The notes under the pieces were generated by a model, which saw only the letters and a program-made list of their open reading frames with translations, made no database searches and was not told where the DNA came from. Shown here in pieces: positions 16,002-25,839 of a DNA stretch of 64,000 nt. Source of the DNA: Micromonospora sp. NBC_01699 (GTDB taxonomy: Bacteria > Actinomycetota > Actinomycetes > Mycobacteriales > Micromonosporaceae); assembly GCF_036250065.1 (NCBI RefSeq), contig NZ_CP109199.1, positions 4,216,001-4,280,000 of the forward strand, read 5' to 3'. The position numbers and the translations under genes are program-made. Within the stretch, counting starts at the first letter, position 1. Each line of letters starts with the position of its first letter.

Positions 16002-17276
16002 TCACTCGGGGAACGTCGCACCGACCGCCGGTGACGGGGTGAAGGTCGTCGGCAGGTTGATGTAGCCGTTGATCGCCCTGATCGACGGGTACGGTCGCAG
16101 CCGCTCCTCGTCGACGACGTAGTCCGGGATCCGGCGCAGCACCTCCTCCAGCATCACCACGGCCTGGACCTTCGCCAGGTGTGAGCCGACGCAGCGGTGG
16201 ATGCCGGAACCGAAAGCCACGTGCCGGTTCGGTGTGCGGTCCAGGCGTACCTCGGTCGGGCAGTCGAAGGCGGCCGGGTCCCGGTTCGCCGCCGCGAAGG
16301 CGAGCATGACCCGCTCGCCGGCCGCGATGCGCTGCCCACCCAGCTCCACGTCCCGGGTCGCGGTACGCGACATGAACTGCACCGGGGCGAGCACCCGGAG
16401 GAACTCCTCGACGGCGTCCGGGATCAGGGTCGGGTCGGCCGCCAGCCGGTCCCGCTCGGCCGGGTTGCGGTACAGCCAGTGCAGCGCGTGCGAGACCAGG
16501 GCGGTCGTGGTGTCCACTCCCCCGGCGATGACCAGCCCACAGGCGGCGATGACGTGGTCCAGCGGAAGCGGTACGCCGTCGTCGTCGGTCGCCGTGGCGA
16601 GCACGCTGATCAGGTCGTCGGCCGGGTCGACCCGGCGTTGCCCGACCAGCTGCGCGATCAGCCCCGTCATCTCGCTCAGCGCCGTCACCGCCCGCGCCGC
16701 GTCGGGGGTTCCCGGCGGGCTGTACACCATCAGGTGGACCGGCTGCGCGTAACGCTCGAAGTCGGCCAGCGGGATGCCGAGGACGCTCATGGTGACGATC
16801 GCCGGCACCGGGTTGGTGAGCGCGTCCACCAGGTCGGCCCGACCGGTCGGGGTCACCCGGTCCAGGCAGGCGGCGGTCACCTGCCGGATGAACGGTTCCC
16901 TCCGTCGGGACTGCTCCGGTGACAGCGTCGGATTCAGCAGCCGCCGGTAGGTGAAGAACTCCGGTGGATCCAGTTCCTGGGGCACGTTGAGGTACGGCGT
17001 CGGCGGGTTGCTGGTGCCGCGCATCGGGCTGTCGGGATCGCTGTGGTCGTAGAAGGACGAGAACGTCGAGTGGTCGCGCAGCGCCTCGACCAGGGGCTCG
17101 TAACCGGAGACCACCCAGGTCCCGCCGTGCGCCGGCGTGTACGCGACCGGGCACCCGGTCACGTTGGCGTCGGAGATCTCGCGCCAGCGGCGCTGGTAGT
17201 CCGACGAATGGTGGTCGAGGTCGATCGTCGCCCTGGGTCGTACCCCGTCGGCGTCGTCGCTTCGTTCGGCTTCCAC
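16002..17276 (-). CDS. Cytochrome P450
   Basis: The 424-residue soluble P450 has all hallmarks: I-helix oxygen-activation motif GLVIAGGVDTTTA (about residue 250), K-helix ExxR in EEFLRV, and heme-binding loop AFGSGIHRCVGSHLA with the axial cysteine near residue 362. The length is normal for bacterial class I enzymes. The GTG at 17276 has AGGAGGA four nt upstream, an excellent ribosome-binding site. No ferredoxin or biosynthetic cluster adjoins it, so the substrate is open; it could be a stand-alone catabolic or tailoring hydroxylase served by redox partners elsewhere. Confidence 0.95.
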   Translation of the reverse strand: MEAERSDDADGVRPRATIDLDHHSSDYQRRWREISDANVTGCPVAYTPAHGGTWVVSGYEPLVEALRDHSTFSSFYDHSDPDSPMRGTSNPPTPYLNVPQELDPPEFFTYRRLLNPTLSPEQSRRREPFIRQVTAACLDRVTPTGRADLVDALTNPVPAIVTMSVLGIPLADFERYAQPVHLMVYSPPGTPDAARAVTALSEMTGLIAQLVGQRRVDPADDLISVLATATDDDGVPLPLDHVIAACGLVIAGGVDTTTALVSHALHWLYRNPAERDRLAADPTLIPDAVEEFLRVLAPVQFMSRTATRDVELGGQRIAAGERVMLAFAAANRDPAAFDCPTEVRLDRTPNRHVAFGSGIHRCVGSHLAKVQAVVMLEEVLRRIPDYVVDEERLRPYPSIRAINGYINLPTTFTPSPAVGATFPE

Positions 17277-17357
17277 GGATCCTCCTGCGGTAGCGGTCCG
17301 TCCATCATGGCCGGTGGGTCGCCGTCGCGGTGTGAACGCCGGGTAACGGACCGGCAG

Positions 17358-18641
17358 CTAGCCGAGCGGTCCCGGCCGACGTCGGCGTCCGCTCGGGCGG
17401 CGTGGTCGGCGGCGCGCGGTGACCACCAGGGCCGCGATCGTCAGCACCGCCGCGATGGCAAGGGCGGCGGCAACGGCGAGGGCGACCGTCGAGGAGAGGC
17501 CGGCCCACCAGGTCTCGTCGCGTACGGTGACCGCTGCCGAGCGCTCGCCGGGCGCCCGGTCTGCCGCCGGTGACGGGGAGGGGGTGGCGGCGGGCGCCTC
17601 GCCCGGGTCGACCAGCCGACCGACCGACGCGTCGGCCGACACCGAGAAACCCCAGTCGAGCAGCGCCGCGCCCTGCTGCCAGCCGCGCAGTGGTCGGGCC
17701 TCCGCGCCGAGCAGGGTCACCACCAGGCGCCGGCCGTTGCGCTCGGCCGCGCCGACGTAGCTGTGCCGGGCCAGGGTGGTGTAACCGGTCTTGCCGCCGA
17801 GCGCACCGGGGTAGCGGAAGATCAGCTGGTTCTCGTTCTGGATCTGGAAGCCCTTCTGCGCGCCCTGGGCGGGGATCTGTGTCCGTTCGGTCATCGCGTA
17901 CCGGCGGAAGCCCTCGTCGGCGAAGCACGCCCGGGCGATCAGCGCCAGGTCGTACGCGCTGGTGAACTGTCCCGGACCGTCGAGGCCGGACGGCGTCACG
18001 GCGTGGGTCTGCAAGGCGCCCAGCCGCTGTGCCTGCTCGTTCATGTCCGCGACGGTGCCGGCGACCCCGGCGTCGTCGCCGGCCAGCCGGGCGAGCACGT
18101 TCGCCGCGTCGTTGCCGGAGTTGAGCAGCAGACCGAGCCAGAGCGTCTCCACCGGGTAGCGGCCGCCCAGCAGCAGCCCGACCGCGGAACTGCCGGGTTC
18201 GTAGTCGAGGTCCTCGCGGGTGACGGTGATGACCTGCTTCGGGTCGAGTTTCGGCAGCACGGTGGCGGCCAGCAGGAGCTTCTGCACGCTCGCCGGGGTG
18301 CCGTACTCGTGCGGGCCGCAGCCGCCGAGAACGGCGCCGGTGTCCAGGTCGGCGACCACCCAGGAGGTCGCGGTCACGGCCGGCGGCTTCGGCGCACCGG
18401 GCGGGACGGTCAGGCCCGGCGTCGCGAGTTCCGGGCCGCCGACGACACGGTCCGCGGGATCGCCGGCCGGTGGCGACGGGCGGGGCGGCGAGGCCGGCCG
18501 GGGTACCGGTGGCGTCGGCACCGGGCAGGGCACGGACGCGGGCACCCTCGCGGCGCTGGCCATGGTCGCCGGTGGAACCGCCATGGCCGGCAGGGCGAGT
18601 ACGGCACCGGTCAGTGCGGTGACCAGACGCCGAGCCCTCAT
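17358..18641 (-). CDS. Serine-type D-Ala-D-Ala carboxypeptidase (peptidase S11)
   Basis: The 427-residue membrane-anchored penicillin-binding protein has a signal peptide, a Pro-rich stretch (about 30-65), and the three active-site motifs: SxxK in TPASVQKLLLAATVL, SxN in LLNSGNDAANVLARL and KTG in GALGGKTGYTTLARHS. A C-terminal transmembrane helix (TVALAVAAALAIAAVLTIAALVV) and a basic tail follow. It trims the terminal D-Ala from peptidoglycan pentapeptides outside the membrane. The ATG at 18641 has GAGGGGA eight nt upstream. It is divergent from the Wadjet operon, with about 210 bp between. Confidence 0.93.
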   Translation of the reverse strand: MRARRLVTALTGAVLALPAMAVPPATMASAARVPASVPCPVPTPPVPRPASPPRPSPPAGDPADRVVGGPELATPGLTVPPGAPKPPAVTATSWVVADLDTGAVLGGCGPHEYGTPASVQKLLLAATVLPKLDPKQVITVTREDLDYEPGSSAVGLLLGGRYPVETLWLGLLLNSGNDAANVLARLAGDDAGVAGTVADMNEQAQRLGALQTHAVTPSGLDGPGQFTSAYDLALIARACFADEGFRRYAMTERTQIPAQGAQKGFQIQNENQLIFRYPGALGGKTGYTTLARHSYVGAAERNGRRLVVTLLGAEARPLRGWQQGAALLDWGFSVSADASVGRLVDPGEAPAATPSPSPAADRAPGERSAAVTVRDETWWAGLSSTVALAVAAALAIAAVLTIAALVVTARRRPRRPSGRRRRPGPLG

Positions 18642-18839
18642 GAGCACCATCCCCTCATGGGCAACGAGGGTAACTTGTGATGGTTCGCCCGGTCGCGCGA
18701 ACCCCGTGCCGCACACTCGCCGCCACGGTCGACCACGGCGACGGGGCTCGGCCGGGCACTTATGTGACGAATGTCCGCGGTCTTCGGACACGCCGCCGGC
18801 CGTCCCCGGGCAGTGCGCGGGGTAGGTCGACGATTCTGC

Positions 18840-18845
18840 GATTAT
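18840..18845 (+). promoter_or_regulatory. Possible -10 element for a leaderless jetA transcript
   Basis: GATTAT lies six nt upstream of the jetA ATG, and no ribosome-binding site is visible. This spacing is typical of leaderless actinobacterial genes, in which transcription begins at the A of the start codon. No -35 match is seen. An imperfect stem TGTCCG...CGGACA lies at 18772-18790. Confidence 0.35.
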
Positions 18846-18851
18846 GGTCGG

Positions 18852-20450
18852 ATGCCTTCCGGGAGTGGGTCGACGGCGCAACCGTTCGCACACCTCCAGG
18901 CCCAGAACTCACCCCTTTACCGAGCGGTCCTCACCGCCTTCGGACGGGCGAAACAACGATTCACCGTCCACCTGCGGCCCGAGGACGTACTCGCGGATCT
19001 GCATGGTGACACGTCGCCGGAACACGGCGACACCTCGCTGGAGACGGTCACCGCCGCCCTCGCCCAGCTGGCCGAATGGGGCAACCTGCGCGCCGACCCC
19101 GACACCGGGCGCGTCACCACCGTCGAGGACTTCCACCGGGCCCGCTACCTGTACCAACTGAGCCCGTACGGACACGCCGCCGAACAGGCGATCGCGACCT
19201 ACGAGGAGGCGATCGGCCGACGGGGCGCGCTTCAGTCGGTGGCACTTTCCGATATCGCGGCACAGCTACGGGCCCTGCTCGTCATCGCCACCGACGCCAC
19301 GATCGGTGGTCCGCCGGACGCGGCAAAGACCCACCTGCTGATGATGAGCATCGTCGACCGGTTCACCGGGCTGGCCGACAACGCACAGGCGTTCATGGCC
19401 TCGCTGCGCCGGACGATCGACTTCGCCGACGCGGACCTGGACGCCTTCATCGCATACAAGGAACAGCTGATCTCGTACATCGAGCGGTTCATCGCCGATC
19501 TGGCCAACCGGGGCGCGGAGATCGCCGGACTGGCTCATCAGATCGAAACGGCCGGGGTCGTGCCGCTGTTGGAGGTGGTTGCCCGCCGGGAGGCCGCCGA
19601 CGCCGCTCCGAACGGCGGGGACGGCGATGCGGACGCCGCGTACGAGGCCGCGTTGGACGAGGCCATGACGGCATGGCGGCAACGGTGGCAGGGGCTGCGG
19701 GACTGGTTCGTCAGCTCCGACTCCAGCCGGCAGTCGCAGGCCCGGCTGCTGCGGACCGCGGCGATCGGCTCGATCCGCCAGCTCCTCGGCACGGTTGCGG
19801 CGATCAACGAACGACGGGCCGGACGCACCGACCGCTCCGCCGACTTCCGGACACTGGCCCTCTGGTTCGCGCTGGCCCCCGACGACGAGTCGGCCCATCA
19901 GCTGTGGCACACCGCCTTCGGGCTGTCGCCGGCACGGCACCTGACCACGACCACCGAGACCCAGGCCAGGAACCAGGAACGGCCGGTGCCGGCCTCGACC
20001 CCGTGGGACCGGGCGCCCCGACAGGAGATCAGCCCCCGGCTGCGCCGAACCGGGTCCTACGAACGCCGGGGCGCGCCGACCCGCGTGATCGACCGTTCCC
20101 AGCAGCGCAGGCTGCTGGCCGAGCACACCGAGCGGGAGGCCGCCCAGACCGCTCGGGCTCGGGCGGCGTTGGTCACCCCCGGCCCGGTCGCCCTCTCCCG
20201 TCTGGGTGAACTCGACTCCGCCGAGTTTCGGCTCTTCCTGCAACTGCTCGGTGACGCGCTGGCGACGAGACGACCGGACTCCCGCGAGGTGGTGACCGCG
20301 ACCTCCGACGGGACGCTCCAGGTCCGCCTCGTCCTGGTCGACCAGGCCGAACCGGTACGGATCGTCACCCGAGACGGTGTGCTCACCGGCCCGGAACACC
20401 TGATCGAGATCACCGATATCGCTCCGACAGCCGCCCGGACCAACCGGTGA
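18852..20450 (+). CDS. jetA: Wadjet type II JetA (DUF2397 / TIGR02677)
   Basis: The 532-residue protein shows the DUF2397 pattern: an N-terminal winged-helix-like region (LYRAVLTAFGRAKQRFTVHLRPEDVLADL, LAQLAEWGNLRADPDTGRVTTVEDFHRARYLYQLSPYG) and a long helical middle. In Wadjet complexes JetA is the kleisin-like subunit that joins the SMC heads and helps form the loop-extruding ring that recognises small circular plasmids. Its role here follows from known systems and the operon. Its stop codon overlaps the jetB GTG by 4 nt. The ATG at 18852 has no Shine-Dalgarno sequence and is possibly leaderless; family alignment starts a few residues later. Confidence 0.9.
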   Translation: MPSGSGSTAQPFAHLQAQNSPLYRAVLTAFGRAKQRFTVHLRPEDVLADLHGDTSPEHGDTSLETVTAALAQLAEWGNLRADPDTGRVTTVEDFHRARYLYQLSPYGHAAEQAIATYEEAIGRRGALQSVALSDIAAQLRALLVIATDATIGGPPDAAKTHLLMMSIVDRFTGLADNAQAFMASLRRTIDFADADLDAFIAYKEQLISYIERFIADLANRGAEIAGLAHQIETAGVVPLLEVVARREAADAAPNGGDGDADAAYEAALDEAMTAWRQRWQGLRDWFVSSDSSRQSQARLLRTAAIGSIRQLLGTVAAINERRAGRTDRSADFRTLALWFALAPDDESAHQLWHTAFGLSPARHLTTTTETQARNQERPVPASTPWDRAPRQEISPRLRRTGSYERRGAPTRVIDRSQQRRLLAEHTEREAAQTARARAALVTPGPVALSRLGELDSAEFRLFLQLLGDALATRRPDSREVVTATSDGTLQVRLVLVDQAEPVRIVTRDGVLTGPEHLIEITDIAPTAARTNR

Positions 20451-21670
20451 GGATCCACTCCCCCGGCGACGACGCGCCCTCGGCCGAGCTACAGAAGGCG
20501 GCCAGGATCCTGCTGGCCCGGCCCCTGCTGGTCGCGGGACTCACCGGCGACGACGAGTTCCGGCTGGTCCGGGCGTACGCGCCGGAGCTGCGGGACTGGT
20601 TCGACCGGGAAACCGGCTGGCGGCTCACCGCCGACGCCCAGACGATCCGGCTGGTGAAGCTGACCGCCGCCCCGCACGACGAGACACATCCGGCCCGCGA
20701 CCCCCGCGCCAGGACACCGTTCACCCGGCAACGGTACGTCCTGGCCTGCCTCGCGCTGGCCGCGCTCGAACGCGCCGACGGGCAGATCACCCTGGGCCGG
20801 CTGGCCGAGGACATCGTGCTCTCCGCCGCCGAGCCGCTGCTGGCCCTGACCGGCTTCACCTTCACGCTCGACCGCCGGGAGCGCCGGGCCGACATGGTCG
20901 CCGTGGTCCGGCTGCTGATGCACTGGGGCGTGCTGCGTCGGGTGGCCGGCGACGAGGACGCGTACCTGGGGACGAGCGGCGACGTGCTGTACGACGTGGA
21001 TCGGCGGGTGATCGCCGGACTGCTCGCCAGTTCCCGAGGCCCGTCCCTGATCCCGGAGACGGGACACGCCGCTCGGCTCGACGCGCTCACCCTGGAGGTC
21101 GTGCCGGACGTCGACGACGCGCGGAACCGGGCACTCCGGCACCGGCTCACCCGGCTCCTGCTGGAACAGCCGGTGGTCTACTACGACGAGCTGACCGAGG
21201 CCGAACGTGCCTATCTGACCGGCCAGCGCGCCGCCATCCTGGGCCGGATCGGCCAGCTGACCGGCCTGGTCGCCGAGGTACGGGCCGAGGGGATCGCGAT
21301 GGTCGACCCGCTGGACGAGCTGACCGACGTACGGATGCCGGCCGAGGGGATGCAGAGCCACCTGACGCTGCTGCTGGCCGAGCAGATCGGCGCGGCCGAG
21401 GGCGGGGTACGCGTGAGCGACCTGCATCGGCGGACCCGCGCGCTGGCCCAGGAACACCGGTCGTACTGGCGCAAGCACGCGACCGACCCGGGGGCCGAGG
21501 TCGAACTGGTGGCGACCGCCCTGGCCGCCCTGCTCGCGCTCAAGTTGATCACCGTCGAGCTGATCACCGTCGAGCCGGTCGACGATCCGCTGGTGGTCGC
21601 CCGCCCGGCGATCGCGCGCTACGCCCTGGCCGAGCCGACGGTCCGCGAGTCGAAGGGGGTCGCCTCATGA
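20447..21670 (+). CDS. jetB: Wadjet type II JetB (DUF2398 / TIGR02678)
   Basis: The 407-residue protein matches DUF2398: ARILLARPLLVAG, DEFRLVRAYAPELRDWFDRETGWRL, RTPFTRQRYVLACLALAALERADGQITLGRLAE, and a C-terminal winged helix region. It corresponds to the KITE-type subunit of the SMC-like plasmid-restriction complex. Its GTG start (20447) lies inside the last codons of jetA (GTGA overlap) and its stop overlaps the ATG of jetC (ATGA), so translation of the operon is coupled. No residues are missing compared with the usual length of about 400. Confidence 0.92.
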   Translation: MRIHSPGDDAPSAELQKAARILLARPLLVAGLTGDDEFRLVRAYAPELRDWFDRETGWRLTADAQTIRLVKLTAAPHDETHPARDPRARTPFTRQRYVLACLALAALERADGQITLGRLAEDIVLSAAEPLLALTGFTFTLDRRERRADMVAVVRLLMHWGVLRRVAGDEDAYLGTSGDVLYDVDRRVIAGLLASSRGPSLIPETGHAARLDALTLEVVPDVDDARNRALRHRLTRLLLEQPVVYYDELTEAERAYLTGQRAAILGRIGQLTGLVAEVRAEGIAMVDPLDELTDVRMPAEGMQSHLTLLLAEQIGAAEGGVRVSDLHRRTRALAQEHRSYWRKHATDPGAEVELVATALAALLALKLITVELITVEPVDDPLVVARPAIARYALAEPTVRESKGVAS

Positions 21671-24600
21671 CCACTTCCGGAGTCCTTCCGCTGCCGGAGC
21701 GGGAACGGTGGCAGCCGCTGCGGGCCGGGCTGGTCGACCTCTTCTACTACGACTACGAGGAGTTCCACTTCCACGGCGGTAGCCTGCTGCTGCGGGGAAA
21801 CAACGGCACCGGGAAGTCCAAGGTGCTGGCGCTGACCCTGCCGTTCCTGCTCGACGGCGAGCTCGCCCCGTACCGGGTGGAGCCAGATGGTGACCCGCAC
21901 AAGCGGATGGAATGGAACCTTCTGCTCGGCGGACGTTATCCCCACTCGGAACGGCTGGGCTACACCTGGCTTGAGTTCGGTCGCCGCGACGCCGACGGTA
22001 CGCCCCACTTTCTCACCATCGGCTGCGGTCTGAAGGCCGTGGCCGGTCGGGGAATCGCGCGTCACTGGTTCTTCGTCAGCAGTGAACGGATCGGCGAACG
22101 GCTGACCCTGCTCACGCCCACCGGGACGGCGCTCACCCGGGAGCGGCTCCGCGACTCGATCGGCCCGTCCGGAATGGTCTACGACCGTGCCGTGGACTAT
22201 CGGCGGGCGATCGACGAGGCACTGTTCGGGCTGGGTGATCGTTACGACGCCCTCATCTCACTGCTGATCAAACTCCGGCAGCCGCAGCTGTCGAAGCGTC
22301 CGGACGAGAAGAGCCTGTCACGGGCGCTCGGCGACGCCCTGCCACCGCTGGACGGGAACCTGGTCACCCAGGTGGCGGAGGCGTTCCGCAGCCTCGACGA
22401 CGAGCGGGCCACCCTGCACGAACTGGCCGAGACCAAACATGCCGCCGACGACTTCCTCAGCCGTTACCGCCAGTACGCCCGGGTGGCGACAAAACGCAAG
22501 GCCGCGCTGTTGCGGCAACAGCACAGCCGGTACGAGCATCTCGGCCGCGACCTGATCGAGACGCAGCGGGCGTACGCGCAGGCCGACGAACAGATGCGAG
22601 CGGCGCAGGCCCGACTCGACGAGCTGGACCACGACACCACGGCGCTGACCACGCAGAAGCAGGCCCTCGCGGAGAGTCCCGAGGCGAGGACCGCACAGCA
22701 CCTGCACCAGCTGCGGGAGACGGCGGCGCAACGTACCCGATTTGCCGAACGTCAGGCGGAACGGCTCCGCGACATCGAGTCGGACGTGGCCCGCAACCGG
22801 CGGGCACTCGACAACGCGGTCGAGGAGTTACGCCGGACGACGGACGCCGAGGCCGATGTCCGAAGCCAGGTAGACGAAGCCGCCGACGCGGCGCGACTCG
22901 TCCAACAGCACCAGCGCCGGGTGGTCGCCGTCCTGTCGGAGGGCACCGACCGGGCGAGGCAGGGTGCGGCCGAGCTGGTCGAGTCACGCAACGGCGCGCT
23001 GCGTACGCTGGTCGGGCTGCGCTCGGCGGCCGACGCGGCGAAACGCCTGGCGGATCGTGCCCGCGCCGAACACGACCGGCTCGACAGCGAGTTGGCCGCC
23101 GCGGACCTGCGGATCGACGACGCCGAGCGGGCCGTGACCGACCAGGGTGAGTCGTTGCTCCACCTGACCCGGCAGTATCTGGCCAACCTGGTCGAGTTGC
23201 CGGTCACGGACGCGGATCTGACGCTGTCCCAACTGGAGGACTGGGTTTCCGGCCTGACCGGCGAGAACCCGGCGGCCCGCGAGATCGGGCGGGCCGGACG
23301 GTCGGCCACCGAGACGATCGCCCGCCTCGACGCCGCGCTGGAGACCGACCAGCGGCGTGCGGAGGAACGGCTGGCCGAAATCGAGACCGACCTGCGACGG
23401 CTCGCCGAGGGTGTGCACCGCCCGCCGCCGTGCCCGCCGACCCGAGACCCGGAGGTCCGCGTCGACCGGGCCGGCGCACCGCTGTGGCGGGTGGTCGACT
23501 TCGCCCCCGAGGTTCCCGACCCGCAGCGGGCCGGAGTCGAGGCGGCGCTGGAAGCCGCCGGGGTGCTGGACGCCTGGCTGGATCCGGACGGGGCGTTACG
23601 CGACCTCGTCACCGGCGACACGCTGCTGCGTACGCCGGAGAACCCGCCGGTGTCACCTCCCGGCGACGGCGTACCGGCGAATCTCGGCACCATCCTGCGG
23701 CCCGCCATCGACCGGGCCGACCCGTACGCGGCCACCCTGTCCGACCGAACGGTAGCCACCCTGCTCGCCACGATCGGCCTCGGCGCCGCCTCCGGCGCGG
23801 CGACCTGGGTCGACCCGGACGGCACGTTCGGAATCGGCGTGGTCACCGGACGCTGGGGCAAGCCCGAGGCCGAACACATCGGCGACGGCGCCCGCGAAGC
23901 GGCTCGGCGGGCCCGGATGGAGCGTCTGCGGGGCGAGGCCGAGCACCTGACCGAGAGTCTGGCGGAGCTGGTCGTACAGCGCTCGGCCCTGGGCAGCCGG
24001 CGGCAGCGGCTGACCGAGGAGGTCGACGCCCTCCCCTCCGACCAGCCGCTACGTGAGGCGCACACCCTCCTGCGCGGCGCCCATCGGGCACGGCGGGACA
24101 CGGTCGGCAAGCGGGAGGAGGCCGGCGCCGAACTGCGCCGTACCGAGGGTGTGGCGGCGACCGCGCTCGCCGAAGCGACCGACTTCGCCAGCGACGTGGG
24201 GCTGCCCTACGACCCGGCGGAGTTGGCCACGGTGGGTGAGGGGTTCCAGGCGTACCGGATAGCGCTCGCCGCGTGGTGGCCGGCGCTGACCGGCGTACGG
24301 GCGGCGGCCGGCCGACGGGACGAGGCCCAGCGGGCCTACGGGGAACGACTCGACCGGCTCGAACCGGCCGCGATCGAGGCGGCCGAGGCACGCGAACACG
24401 CCGCGACCGCCCGGGTCGAGTTCGAGACGCTCGACGCGACCGCCGGCGCCTCCGTCGCGGAGCTGGAACGGCGCATCGGCGAGGTGACCGCCGCCCTGGC
24501 CGAATGCGACCGCGCCCGCCGCACCACCCGCGAGCGGGAAGGAACCGCCCGGGACGCCCGGGGAAGGGCCGACGGGGAACGCGGCCGGCTGGAACGGGAA

Positions 24601-25839
24601 CTCGAAGACGCCTCCGCTGCCCGCGACGGCGCGGTCGCCACCCTGCGGTCCTTCGCCGGCACCGGCCTGATCGGCCTGGCCTGCCCGGAGCAGGAGATCC
24701 CCGATCCGGGGCAGCAGTGGACGGTGACGCCCGCCGTGACCGTCGCCCGGGGACTCGACCGCCTGCTCGCCGAGGTGGACGACGGTGATCGGCGCTGGGA
24801 GCGGCTCCAGCAGCAGGTGAGCGTCGACCTGAAGGCCCTCACCGACGGTCTGTCCAAGCATGGCCATCAGGTCGTGCCGACCGTACGCGAGGACACGATG
24901 GTCGTCGACGTGACCTTCCAGGGGCACACCCGGACGGTCGCCGAACTCGCGGAGGCGCTGGTGGTCGAGGTCGAGGAGCGGCAACGGGTGCTCTCCGCCC
25001 ACGAACGGGAGGTGCTGGAAACCCACCTCGTCAACGAGGTGGCCGGCGCGCTCCAGGAACTGATCGGCACCGCCGAACGCCAGGTGGACGACATGAACCG
25101 CGAGTTGGAGGCACGCCCCACCTCCACCGGCATGCGGCTGCGGCTGCTGTGGCGGCCGACCAGGGACGCCCCGGCCGGGCTCGCCGAACTGCGCGGTCGA
25201 CAGTTGCGGCAGAGCACCGACGTGTGGAACGACGAGGACCGCCGTACCGTCGGTGCCTTTCTCTCCGCGCAGATCAGTCGGGAACGGCAGCGCGACGACG
25301 CGTCCACCTGGACCGAGCAACTCACCCGGGCACTGGACTACCGGGCGTGGCACGAATTCGCCATCCAGCGATATCAGGACGGGCAGTGGCGACCGGCCAC
25401 CGGTCCCGCGTCCGGCGGCGAACGGGTGCTGGCGGCCAGCGTCCCGCTGTTCGCCGCCGCCTCCTCCTACTACGGCTCGGCCGGGAACCCGTACGCGCCG
25501 CGCCTCATCGCGCTCGACGAGGCGTTCGCCGGGGTGGACGACGACTCGCGGGCGAAGTGTCTGGGACTGCTCGCCACCTTCGATCTCGACGTCGTGATGA
25601 CCAGCGAACGCGAGTGGGGTTGCTACCCGCAGGTGCCCGGCCTGGGGATCGCCCAACTGGTACGGCACGACGGTATCGACGGTGTCCTGGTCACCCCGTG
25701 GCGCTGGGACGGGAGCGAGCGACTTCGGCTGCCCCGTACCGAGTGGCACCTGCCCGGTCAGCGGGAACCCGCGCCGGTCGACGTACCGGACGGGAGCGCC
25801 GCGAGCGGTCCCCAACCAGCGTTGTGGGACGCCGGGTGA
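21667..25839 (+). CDS. jetC: Wadjet type II JetC, SMC-like ATPase (TIGR02680)
   Basis: The 1,390-residue SMC/MukB-like ATPase has Walker A GNNGTGKS at about residues 44-51. Long coiled coils span about 270-560 and 770-1010 and flank a compact mid-region (about 590-750). The ABC signature SGGE lies near 1249 and Walker B LIALDEAFAGVDDDSR near 1280. As the motor of Wadjet it is expected to extrude DNA loops with JetA and JetB and deliver small circles to JetD. All ATPase motifs are intact, so the system looks active. The ATG start overlaps the jetB stop and the stop overlaps the jetD GTG. Confidence 0.95.
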   Translation: MTTSGVLPLPERERWQPLRAGLVDLFYYDYEEFHFHGGSLLLRGNNGTGKSKVLALTLPFLLDGELAPYRVEPDGDPHKRMEWNLLLGGRYPHSERLGYTWLEFGRRDADGTPHFLTIGCGLKAVAGRGIARHWFFVSSERIGERLTLLTPTGTALTRERLRDSIGPSGMVYDRAVDYRRAIDEALFGLGDRYDALISLLIKLRQPQLSKRPDEKSLSRALGDALPPLDGNLVTQVAEAFRSLDDERATLHELAETKHAADDFLSRYRQYARVATKRKAALLRQQHSRYEHLGRDLIETQRAYAQADEQMRAAQARLDELDHDTTALTTQKQALAESPEARTAQHLHQLRETAAQRTRFAERQAERLRDIESDVARNRRALDNAVEELRRTTDAEADVRSQVDEAADAARLVQQHQRRVVAVLSEGTDRARQGAAELVESRNGALRTLVGLRSAADAAKRLADRARAEHDRLDSELAAADLRIDDAERAVTDQGESLLHLTRQYLANLVELPVTDADLTLSQLEDWVSGLTGENPAAREIGRAGRSATETIARLDAALETDQRRAEERLAEIETDLRRLAEGVHRPPPCPPTRDPEVRVDRAGAPLWRVVDFAPEVPDPQRAGVEAALEAAGVLDAWLDPDGALRDLVTGDTLLRTPENPPVSPPGDGVPANLGTILRPAIDRADPYAATLSDRTVATLLATIGLGAASGAATWVDPDGTFGIGVVTGRWGKPEAEHIGDGAREAARRARMERLRGEAEHLTESLAELVVQRSALGSRRQRLTEEVDALPSDQPLREAHTLLRGAHRARRDTVGKREEAGAELRRTEGVAATALAEATDFASDVGLPYDPAELATVGEGFQAYRIALAAWWPALTGVRAAAGRRDEAQRAYGERLDRLEPAAIEAAEAREHAATARVEFETLDATAGASVAELERRIGEVTAALAECDRARRTTREREGTARDARGRADGERGRLERELEDASAARDGAVATLRSFAGTGLIGLACPEQEIPDPGQQWTVTPAVTVARGLDRLLAEVDDGDRRWERLQQQVSVDLKALTDGLSKHGHQVVPTVREDTMVVDVTFQGHTRTVAELAEALVVEVEERQRVLSAHEREVLETHLVNEVAGALQELIGTAERQVDDMNRELEARPTSTGMRLRLLWRPTRDAPAGLAELRGRQLRQSTDVWNDEDRRTVGAFLSAQISRERQRDDASTWTEQLTRALDYRAWHEFAIQRYQDGQWRPATGPASGGERVLAASVPLFAAASSYYGSAGNPYAPRLIALDEAFAGVDDDSRAKCLGLLATFDLDVVMTSEREWGCYPQVPGLGIAQLVRHDGIDGVLVTPWRWDGSERLRLPRTEWHLPGQREPAPVDVPDGSAASGPQPALWDAG

